A DNA stretch of 64,000 nucleotides from Melampsora larici-populina 98AG31 (lineage: Eukaryota > Basidiomycota > Pucciniomycetes > Pucciniales > Melampsoraceae), in NCBI RefSeq assembly GCF_000204055.1, contig NW_006768795.1, positions 195,605 through 259,604 on the forward strand, in the 5' to 3' direction. The notes beneath the pieces were generated by a model. The model ran no database searches and had not been told where the DNA came from. It saw only the letters and a program-made list of their open reading frames with translations. A program made the position numbers and the translations under genes. Positions within the stretch are counted from its first letter, which is position 1. Every line of letters starts with the position of its first letter. This document shows, piece after piece, positions 55,038-64,000 of the stretch.

Positions 55038-55737
55038 TAACTTGTAATGCTGAAGAAACCTCACGGTGGGAGTATGAGGCAGTGTTGTTGACACGCAAAG
55101 CAACGAATCAGCTGCATACTTTTTGCTGTACACGAGAAACTAAGGCCCAAGTTGCAAAAGTCCTTGATGACCGAACTCTTAGTTTTCGCAGCAATCTTTC
55201 TGCCTGAGCCGATTGGGTATGTAAGCTTGAATAGGTATTGCTGGTATTTATTGTGAAAGATGTTTCCTTTGTTAAAAAAAAAGAGAGCTTGTGACCAAGA
55301 TTCCCCGACTTAACCCTACATGCAACGTCAGGAAGATTGCTGAGGAAGCGCGGCTGAGCGATGCCCCGTAACAAGACGTCATGTAACACGGACCACCTTG
55401 ATCCGCAATGCTGATGCTGATGCTGATGCTGAGTGATTTCCTCCTCACCTCACCGATCAACCTTTCCCTTGTCCCTAGGCTTCAACCCCTATATATCAAC
55501 CTGATTCTCAACCGTTTCAATCTACTACTTTCCAATCACACACTCGTATCATCCTATACTCACTCATCTTGACAAATCTTCAACTATCAACATCTTTAGT
55601 CTCATTCATCCTCCCCGTCATTCCCTGTCGTTCTCCTTGATCGAAGTTAACCCCTTTCTTACTTCTTTCATAACGAGTCGGTCTGGTGATATTTCTCATT
55701 CTTGTCTGTCAACCATCAACCATCTCTTGTCTTAAAA

Positions 55738-56951
55738 ATGCCCCATCCAAGTGCAGCTAATGCAGAAGAAGAGGGCTATGTTCTAGTACCCGTGATGTAC
55801 TACACAGTTCATTTGTTGACCGATGACGACGGTAAACCTTTGCTATGGGATCCGAAACATGCTGCTGAGTACACTGCTAGAGGAACACAACTAGAGGCAG
55901 CTTACCGTGCAGCCGCCAACCGATCATCGAGTAAGGCTACGGAGTATTATCATAGCGGAACACGATTCCGATTCGAGGGAGCCCAACGTGTGCCTGCCCA
56001 TCAATCATCGAGTAGGGCTGCTGAACACAATATTAGCGCAATGCGACTCGACGAAGTCCAACGTGCAGCCAGCAATCGATCATCGAATCAGTCTGCTGAG
56101 CAAGGTGTTAGCGCCATGCAACTCGACAACCAACCTCCAACCGCCACTCGATCATTGAGTAAGTAAACTGATTCTTTCTGATATGCGAAACAAATTTTGA
56201 CACATCCTTTCTATCCATAGTTTCAAATGATCGACAACACCAAATCGATCAACCACTACGTGAGTGATATGATCTCTTCGATCGATGTCTTTCAAGCTCA
56301 ACTCTCTGACTTTCTTTCTCTTTGTGGGGTTCGTTCACAGCTCTGTCATATACCTTCGAACAAATCTCTTCCTGTGCTTCACAACCCACACCACAACATC
56401 TGAAGATACCCTCTCCATCAGATAGCACAAGAGTCATCAAAGAAGAAGAAATCCTTGTTTACTGTCCGCAATGTCATAAAGGCTTTACTAAAGTTTATAA
56501 TCTCAAACGACATCTTACTACCGTACATAGATCTAAGAAAGAACTTGGAGAGGCCGGTAAACTGTGTAAGTACTCTTTAAGTCTCAATTTCGATGGATAT
56601 CGCTTTTGACTGACTGGCTCTTGCTCCGATCAGCAGATTTGTGCAAGTTGAACGGATGTACAAAGGCTTATAAGAACCCATCGGATGCAGCACGTCATCG
56701 TAAAGTGTGCACAACAAGCAAAGAAGATGCTGAGTATATCCAAACGTCAGTATTTATCAAAGTGTTATATTTCAATTATATCTGTTCTAGTCGTGTTCTT
56801 CTTGCTTACCTTGACTTTTCGGGACCTGTTTCGTAGCTATCTGGCATCAGCGGGTTCTGCTTCAGTGGGTCCGCCCTCAATGGGTTCGCCATCAGCGAGT
56901 TCGTCTTCAGACTACTCATCAGATATACAGTTTTCTTATACAAGATCCTGA
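55738..56951 (+). CDS. Two-finger C2H2 zinc-finger protein
   Basis: Exons 55738-56158, 56221-56259, 56341-56565, 56634-56745 and 56837-56951; joined 912 nt, 303 residues (exon 4 could start at 56637 instead). The N-terminal half has three imperfect repeats of about 27 residues (AANRSSSKATEYYHSG, HQSSSRAAEHNISAMRLDE, SNRSSNQSAEQGVSAMQLD). Finger 1 is YCPQCHKGFTKVYNLKRHL...H; finger 2 is LCKLNGCTKAYKNPSDAARH...C, with Cys as last ligand. The Ser/Gly/Pro-rich tail ends SDIQFSYTRS. A DNA-binding role is expected; targets are unknown. It is preceded by a TC-rich leader typical of fungal promoters. Confidence 0.8.
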
Positions 56952-57882
56952 ACTGTATGCGGAATCATCAAAATCAGTCCAATATATTAATTATTATCAT
57001 CATCATCATCAAGAGAAGGCAACTACCCACTCCCAGTGATTATTGTTTATACGATCACCTTTCAAAAAGACATGTAGCCTTTCTATGCCTCTGTAGCTGC
57101 CTTGTGTTTACCATTTCTTTCTGCTTACGGTTTGCTCTGCTTAGCTTCTACTGTGATATCATCTCCCCTCTTCTGAACTTAGCTTGTTGAGTTTCTTTAA
57201 CTCGATTGATATCTGAAGTATTCTACTTTATTAGTTTTAATGTCTTCTAGATTTGTACTCAAAAAAAGGACAATTTCAAGTTCTGTGTAAGAAATCTTAT
57301 GGTTTAATATCTTGTGTTTTTTTTGGCCGAGTTTATTTGATCACTTGAAGTTGTACAAGTAATATTGAATGTGTTTTGAATTCCGCAATGTATTGCCTTC
57401 CCCTGACATTCTGATGGGAGAAGAATGGCTAAAACCACAATATAGAGGAAAATTAAACAATCCAACTCTTCCATGCAAGCAGTCTCCTGCTGAAATGGCT
57501 TTAGATCTTGTACCAGGTGATGTTAGCCCTGGTCCTGGATGGGATGAACATATACACATTCACTTTAGTATCACCCACTCGGTCTAACACGCAACACGGT
57601 AAAGTGTGTACGCAAATGGCCTCAACAAATTTTGGCTCAGGGTTTTTCCTCAGCTTTCTGAGAAGCCAACCTTTAAGCTGAAAAGAAACAAGACATCATT
57701 TTTTTTGGCAAATCTCACTTGGTCCAACATTCATGTGATCAAACAATTTTTTTCTGCATCATATAGAATTATATACCAATAAAATGAATGAACTTTTCTC
57801 ATCATTACAAACAAAAACTTGAATCTTTTAATTATAAACGAAAATAAAGAAAAAACTACAAATAGATATCTATCAACCTATA
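56952..57882. other. Intergenic, no gene seen
   Basis: Shared 3' flank of the convergent C2H2 and secreted-protein genes. An ATT/ATC microsatellite lies at about 56985-57010. Confidence 0.5.
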
Positions 57883-60566
57883 TTAAATCTCATCACCTGA
57901 ATCATCTTTCAGAAGAGGTCGTCTAGATGAAGATCCCTCATCTGAATTTACCTTTTTATCTGATAGATTTGATCCTTTTTTCCAAGATTTCCAACTTGAA
58001 AGTTTTCCAAGGCCAAGGTCAGTTTTACTACGTGAAAGAAAGGTTGAAGTTAAGCCGATTTTATCTTCATTTGATACAACAATCGGAGCTTTGGTATTTA
58101 TGTGAAGCAAGTTAAACTTCTGAATCTTAGGCATAGGTAAAGGTAAAGGTTTAATTTTGTATGGTCCTTCTCCTCTTGAAATCTTCGCTACTGCTTCATT
58201 CATCCATTCTTCTTCAATAGAACCTTGCCAATCGACTAATTTTTCCGCTGGTATGTCTAGTGTACTTAGCTTGGCGCGACCCGCTCCATCTACTTTGAGG
58301 TATTTTGTAAACTCAGTAAGCATCTCAAAGTTCATACCATAGTAAAGCCAACTTTTCGGTTCATTGTTTTTCCATTTCTTTAAAAGTTGTCCATCTTTAC
58401 TTGTTGCAAACTTCAATCTCCTTCCTGCTTGTTTTATATAATCGTTGGGTCCTCTTGACTCTTCACCTTCAATAGGGCTTCTACCTAACAAATTCTCCAA
58501 TTCGTCCAAGTGTTTTGGTGATAATGCTGCATATGAGGAAAGCATTTCGTTTCGATCGACATCTTTTGATGTACTGAAGGTAGGAAAGACTTCATGTAAT
58601 TTTAAAAAAGATCCAAATCGAAACATATTCAAAACTTCATGACCGTTCTCTGGAGACGCGAAAAATCTCCTAAGAAGAACTTCTTGATGCTCTTTCCATC
58701 TATTAACTAGCATTGTATGAACTTCAGCACGTTTGATGGCCTTTGATTTGATGTCAAACATTTCGGGTCCCAATTGTCTTGAAATTTTGAAAATCGCATT
58801 ATCAATCAATTTAGGCTTTACACTTTTTACAATCTTCATTGTTTCTTGAAGCTTGGCCACTTGATCGAAACTTGGATGATCATATTTATCAAACGTTTTC
58901 AACGAATGAAGACCAAAAGCCTTATAACAATCATGTTCGATTAATTTTTCAATATGCTGTATTTGCGTTTGAGTGACGTAATTGCCAGCATGATAAATTC
59001 CGGCTTCCCAGCCCTGTACCGAGCTTTTAACCCTCCAATGTTCGTTTTTGGCTTGTTGAATTGTAATCCAGGCAAGTAAGTGTTCCTCTCCTACGAATCC
59101 TACACCACTAACAATCTTGGCAGCTTCATCTATTTCTCTTTCTCGCTTTTGAAGCTCATTTCCAAGGTCAAAGTGTTTGATATCCTCTTCAACTTTAGAA
59201 AGAGCGGCGCCGAAAGCAGAAGATTGCATGTCCTCCCAAGTTGAAGGTGATACGTTATGGAGTTCTTGAGAAAAGCCTCGTACTCGATTCGCATATTCAT
59301 CATTCATCAGAGGTAGAGCCGCCCAGGAAACTGGGCGCTTATATGATAACCACTGAGGCAGCATAGCTTCCAATTTGTTCGTGTTTGATTTGATCTTCTC
59401 AATCACATCTTGATTGAATCCTCGAGGGAGACTCCTAAGTTCGGAAAACCTAGCTTGCGCGCTGAGTGCATCAATAATTTCGTGACTAGAAGCCTCATTT
59501 CCTTTCTCTACAGCTAGATTCAGAGCTTCCTGTACGTGTTCTATTTCAAGGACCTCTTTCTTGGATTTGAGAAGAGACGCGACGTTTTGGCGACGAAGTC
59601 TTCCTTGAAGGTGCTGGATGGCAGCGAGAGAGCTGGGTCCAAAGTTTTTTTCTAGGTAGTTGTGTATCAAAAGAGCTTCTCCTGGTTTATAATTAGAGAT
59701 TTTTTGGTAGGCTTCGGATGAGATGGATTCAGATTTGGTACCCAGAGCTTGATGTTGAAAGAAAGCTGAGATCCATGAATGAAATTCACCATACCCTTTC
59801 TTCAAAAGTTCATATCTATGTCCAGCTTCGTCTGGAGTAAGATACTTGGTGATAAGGCTTTGTGATTTTGAAAATTGAACTTTATCAAACTTTTGAAGAG
59901 ATGAGAGTACACGCCAAGATTTATAACTTCTTTCTAAACTCCAAGTATTCTTGTCACCCATCACATCAAATATTTCGGCCAGAGCTCGAGTATAAACTCC
60001 TTGATAACTTCCGTCAATACCAAAAGTTGACATCAAACCCTTTTGGTACCAATCTGCGGGATCTAGATTCGGATCATATTTAGAGGCTTCTGGGTGATCA
60101 GTTACGAGCTCGCCGATAGTCGGTTCGGCTTTGATATGAGTAATCGATGATTCAGATGACCCGGCAGTAGAAGTCGACGGCGCATGTTCATATATATCAC
60201 GGCCTCCTGGCTTCATGTCGGGCACTATGTAAGAATCATTCGTCAGTGCCTTGGACATTCGCCAATGAAAATGTATACACAAAAAATAGAGACAGTACCA
60301 TCAGAGGACGGGCCATCGAATATTTTCGGCCCCATCATCGACCTGGTATCGGCCGATGAACCCGGTAAACTCATAGATCGTTCAATCTCATCCACGTCCT
60401 TCGAACCACCAGCATCATCTCTAACGAAATCAGATGCCTTCCGGAATGACTCGACAGGAATGCTTCGCTTGACCCATTTGTTAGCATCAAGTTGTTGAGC
60501 TTGCCAGAGTGGAGGGTGAAAGACCAAAAGGAGAGGAATTATACTGGAGGAAAATAATAAATGCAT
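57883..60566 (-). CDS. Large secreted protein of unknown function
   Basis: Exons 60566-60299 and 60224-57883; joined 2610 nt, 869 residues. A clear signal peptide (MHLLFSSSIIPLLLVFHPPL, cleavage near AQQ) is followed by a polar, acidic linker and a long, largely helical body with regularly spaced Trp/Tyr/Leu (WYQKGLMSTFGIDGSYQGVY, YELLKKGYGEFHSWISAFF, GEALLIHNYLEKNFGPSSLA). The tail is basic then Ser-rich (KLSSWKSWKKGSN, SSSRRPLLKDD). No Cys-rich modules, enzyme motif or membrane helix was seen. It resembles large helical effector-like or secreted proteins of rusts, but no family could be assigned. One 74-bp intron separates the secretion module from the body. Confidence 0.75.
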
Positions 60567-62323
60567 CCTTGATATGATCCTCGCGGATTAAATCAAATGC
60601 TCTATCAGAGCAGCCGGTATGAAGAAGAGCACACGAAGTATTTTTGTGAACAGAGCGAAAAGGATGAAGGAAACTGGTTGTTCCAAGTCGCCTGAGTTTT
60701 AGCTTACCACCATTTGTCAATCCTTCAGTTAATCCTTCTGTGTGATGCGTTTTAAGATCATACAGCTTAGTGGAGTGAAACCAAAACTGAATGTCTGAGC
60801 TATTCCAAAGGTCACATTTTTTCTCTTACCACTCGAAGATCACGATTATGCCGAATGATGAAGCAGAACATCAAGCGCAACAAGACAATTTAGTTCCAAA
60901 ATAAAGAATCGATTGAATTACTCAAGTTAACCCCTGGTATTGCGCACGTCGTTAAGATTATTATCAGCTCACCGGATCAAACATACCTTTTCCAGGCCCA
61001 ATCCTTTTCTCTCGGGGTCATAGAACGCAGTGGGTGCATAGTGCAAGACGGTCCACGTTTTAAATGGCTAAATGAATGTTCAAAGACTAATCGACATCGC
61101 CTTCTGATACATACTTGGATTAGGCAGTTAGGATGGGTGCAATTGATCTCCAACAGGTTTGACGATGATCTCTAGGATGTCGTCTCAGAGGTGGACCGAT
61201 TGACACGAGTAAGTCTTGACTCTTCATGACTCAGCAAGCGTGGGGGTTTGTTTATATGTAATCACCCGAGTCTGATCCATCCCACCAGACAGAACGCAGG
61301 AGCCCAGCTGGCCTCAAACCACTTCTTTGCTCACTGCAGCTTGTTGATGAACCTCTCCACGATGGGCATCCGGACGTTCTTTAGACTGGAGGAACATCTT
61401 AAGTTTCAAACCCAGGACCGATACCAATTTTTAAAGTGATTAAGTATCTCCTCAAAGGACCTTCAACTTCAACTCCTCAAAAAACCACTTTCCTCATCTC
61501 TCTCCTTCCTATCTAACACCGTACATTCTTATATAATACTCTTTGGAAATCTCTTTCAATCAACTATCTTGTATAATGAAAATTTCAATTGAAATTCATC
61601 ATTATCATCATTATCATCATGATCATCCAGAGAGAAAAAAACACTTTGCTTTATAAAGAAAGAAAATGAGGAAAAAAAGAGAGAAAAGTAAAAAAAAGGA
61701 ATTGCTGTGGGAAATATTATGAAAAAAAAAGATGCATACAAAAAAATAAATAAAAAAATTTCATAAAAAAACCATTCATTACAAAAAAATAAATAAAAAC
61801 AAAACAAAAAAGGTAGAAAAGAATGCGAGATTTTTTTTTCTTTAAAGATTATGTAAAAGAAAAAAAGAACCAAAAAAGAAAAAAGAGAAAGAAAAGAATG
61901 TTTGCTCAAGTGATTTAATTTTTTTGTTGAAAAAAAAAAGAAAACCAAAACAAATTAAATACAAAACCAAAACGAAACCGAAAACCCACACGCGAACACA
62001 CTTATATACCCTCCATTTAAAATTTTCTTATATTGATTATTTTTTTGAAAAAACTCTATGTAAACATCCATGACTGAAAAATCCTATCCACTAAAAAATC
62101 CTCATCAACTAAACCTTCGTAGTAAACCTTCTCTACATGAAAAAACCTCTTCAAAGACGTTCAAACCCAAACCCAATAAACCATCCTCCCTCCCGTCCTT
62201 CTTCCAAACCGCTCCAAAAAACCCAAACCCAAAAGTGAAGAACAATTCATCATATATCCACTTTTTATCCACAAACCAAAAAAAGTCCATCACAAAAACC
62301 CCATTCCATTCCGATGAATTAAT
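60567..62323. other. Intergenic; A-rich low-complexity tract
   Basis: 60567-61250 should hold the promoter of the secreted-protein gene. 61580-61620 is an ATC/ATT microsatellite, and 61640-61990 is an A-rich tract with GAAAAAA words; long frames there are artefacts. 62040-62320 is probably the 3' UTR of the RasGAP gene. Confidence 0.5.
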
Positions 62324-64000
62324 TCATTCACCCCCAATCCCAACCCCAACGGTTCCAGCTCTTCTTCTACTAACCAAGAACCCAGCATTCATCCTACTTC
62401 TTTCATTCTTTTCTCCATTCTGTTGATACAAATGATTTGAATGAAGATGATTTCCAATCAGATTCGAATTATGACTTGAAATCGTATTCTCATTTCCAAT
62501 AATCTTGGAATACCTTCTTTGAGATTTAGCCCTTAATTCTTTACAAATCTTTATAAACTTAACTTTACTTTCTAAATGAGTTCCATTTCCATTCCCATTT
62601 CCGCTCCCATTATTTCCAGTTCCAGTTCCAAGTCCAGTTCCAAGTGCATAATGTTTATTCGAATTTGAATTACTAGAATGTTGATCGTTTTCAATACATT
62701 TACCCACCAAAGTAGCCAACAAAGAACAATCCTTAACCGGATCCAATAAATGAGGTAAGATAGGAATCCCATCTCTAACTTGTTGAGGTAATGAACTTCT
62801 CAAAGCGATCGGTAAAGCATAACCTTCGAATTCTTGATTAGTCCATTCAATCTTCCCACCGCCACCTCCTCCTGTACCACACACTAAAGCAGAACTTCCT
62901 AATCCTTCATCCGATTCGTTTGTCGAAATAAACTTAATATAATCTCGAAACGATTCAAGATGAGTCTTGATGAACGGATTCATGATCGCCATAAAAGGTT
63001 CTTTGATCCCAAACAACGTTAAGTTTCCTAAACCTTGTAAAGTTTTGGCTAAGAGTGTTAAAGTTCTTTGGGATTTAGGTTCAGGTTGAACTTGAATTAA
63101 ATTAAACAATCTTGGATTCAAGATCGAAGGAACAAAAAACCTCAAAAAGATAAATGCCGAAACTGATGTTAATCTCATCTCTGGATCTTCATAACTTATG
63201 GTCACAAGTGATTGGATTCTTCCAAACAAACTTTTCAATTTTCCAGGACACTGTGATCGATTCGAATAAATCGATTCCCATATCTCTTTTGCCAACGATT
63301 CTAATGCTTTTCCATTCTCATTCACATTCTTGGGGTTCTTCATCTTACCCGGATCAATCTCTAGTTCAAGTTTCGAATGACAAATCCTTCGGATGATCGG
63401 TCCAATCGAAGATTCCAAAAACGCTCCTCCAATCATCCTCATATATCCTTCTAACATCTTCGTTAATAATGTATTCCCTCTAAATAGGATCGATGCACTT
63501 GATTCATCTCCATCTACTTCGATCGCTGCCATTTGGGCTAATCTTAATAATAATCTTCCAGATGATTGATATAATTTCATTAATAATTCGGATAATCTAT
63601 CTAATTCTCCTATGGCTAAATGAGCTAAAGCATAAGGTAAATCGATATCTTCATCATCATTCAACATCTACAAACCACCCTCAAAATCAATCAGTTACTT
63701 CATCCTCTTAACAAAACTAGAAGAAAGATCCCCCAAAAAACACTCACATCCATCATTCTCTTATACTCTCCTTCAGCCAAAACGATTTGTTCAAAGACGA
63801 TAATCGAAATATTCAATTCACCTAAAACTCCAGATCTACCATTGATAGGTTTAACAGGTACCCAAATCTCATGTATCACATCTTTCTTTAAAGTTTTAAA
63901 ATCAAGTTCACCACTACCAATCAACCACATTGGAGCTTTAGTTGATTTTTTAATTTGATAAACATTTAAGGTCATCGGAGTTTTAAATGAACCAAGATCT
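62324..64000 (-). CDS. Ras GTPase-activating protein, partial (5' end beyond window)
   Basis: Exons seen: 64000-63747 (continuing off the window) and 63667-62324, with a 79-bp intron. The upstream piece (MTLNVYQIKKSTKAPMWLIG, VIHEIWVPVKPINGR) is C2-like. The RasGAP domain covers most of the second exon: SILFRGNTLLTKMLEGYMRM with the arginine finger of LFRGN, SAFIFLRFFVPSILNPRLFN (the FLR..PAI block), and TLTLLAKTLQGLGNLTLFGI. The tail is Gly/Asn-rich and ends RRRAGTVGVGIGGE. It should stimulate GTP hydrolysis on a Ras-family GTPase. The C2 plus RasGAP order suggests a BUD2/CLA2-type regulator of polarity, not proven here. Confidence 0.85.

Larger units (their letters stand above)
50992..55737. 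other. 4.7-kb gap without recognised genes; holds two MITEs
   Basis: 51000-51360 is the forkhead 5' flank (GATGAT-rich). From 51400 to 53100 the DNA is AT-rich with no convincing frame. A stretch open for about 75 codons on the plus strand at about 54318-54545 (GTYALHTDTAEDEKSIAWCY) looks coding-like but is isolated and unrecognised. The last 200 bp before 55738 is a TC-rich leader of the C2H2 gene. Confidence 0.4.

Noticed and set aside
61556..61948. 130-codon Phe-rich frame on the minus strand
   Set aside because: Artefact of an A-rich low-complexity tract.

Overview
The window reads as nuclear DNA of a basidiomycete fungus, most likely a rust (Pucciniales; Melampsora-like). The basis is many short GT-AG introns (about 50-100 bp), low-GC intergenic DNA, dense nested transposons, TCG-context C-to-T decay in repeats (reported for Pucciniomycotina), and a secreted GH131 glucanase beside other host genes. 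The species call is inference; no rRNA or tRNA gene was found.

Layout. 0.3-2.1 kb: a decayed multi-exon gene split by a 355-bp foldback element. 2.4-8.3 kb: a complete non-LTR retrotransposon with two intact ORFs, a poly(A) tail and a 13-bp target duplication. 9.6-13.1 kb: two convergent housekeeping genes, mitochondrial ribosomal protein uL24m (+) and the U6 snRNA exonuclease USB1 (-). 13.1-19 kb: repeats, including a putative SINE, two MITE-like elements, and a decayed Ty3/gypsy chromovirus with one 190-bp LTR. 19-21 kb: fragments of a Ser/Asp-rich gene and of an MFS transporter. 22.5-24.5 kb: a seven-TM receptor (Git3/cAMP-receptor type).

25.3-37.3 kb is the most striking part: two related two-gene DNA transposons, one inserted seven bases inside the terminus of the other. 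Each has TAT...ATA termini, a 6-bp target duplication, a DDE integrase-core transposase and, convergent to it, a gene for a Cys-rich N-terminal domain joined to an alpha-kinase-like domain. Their ends carry ATGCGY heptamers. The inner transposase is open; the other three genes carry isolated stops, mostly TTGA where TCGA is expected.

37.6-64 kb is mostly host genes: GH131 glucanase (+, with a 4-nt micro-exon), PA28-type proteasome activator (-), a decayed vWA gene (+) and its intact relative (-), an FHA-forkhead transcription factor (-), a repeat-poor 4.7-kb gap holding two 89-bp TA-flanked MITEs, a C2H2 zinc-finger protein (+), an 869-residue secreted protein of unknown function (-), and the C-terminal part of a RasGAP that runs off the right edge (-). 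Gene models for uL24m, USB1, GH131, FHA-forkhead, C2H2 and the secreted protein all sum to whole codons after splicing, which supports the exon boundaries given.
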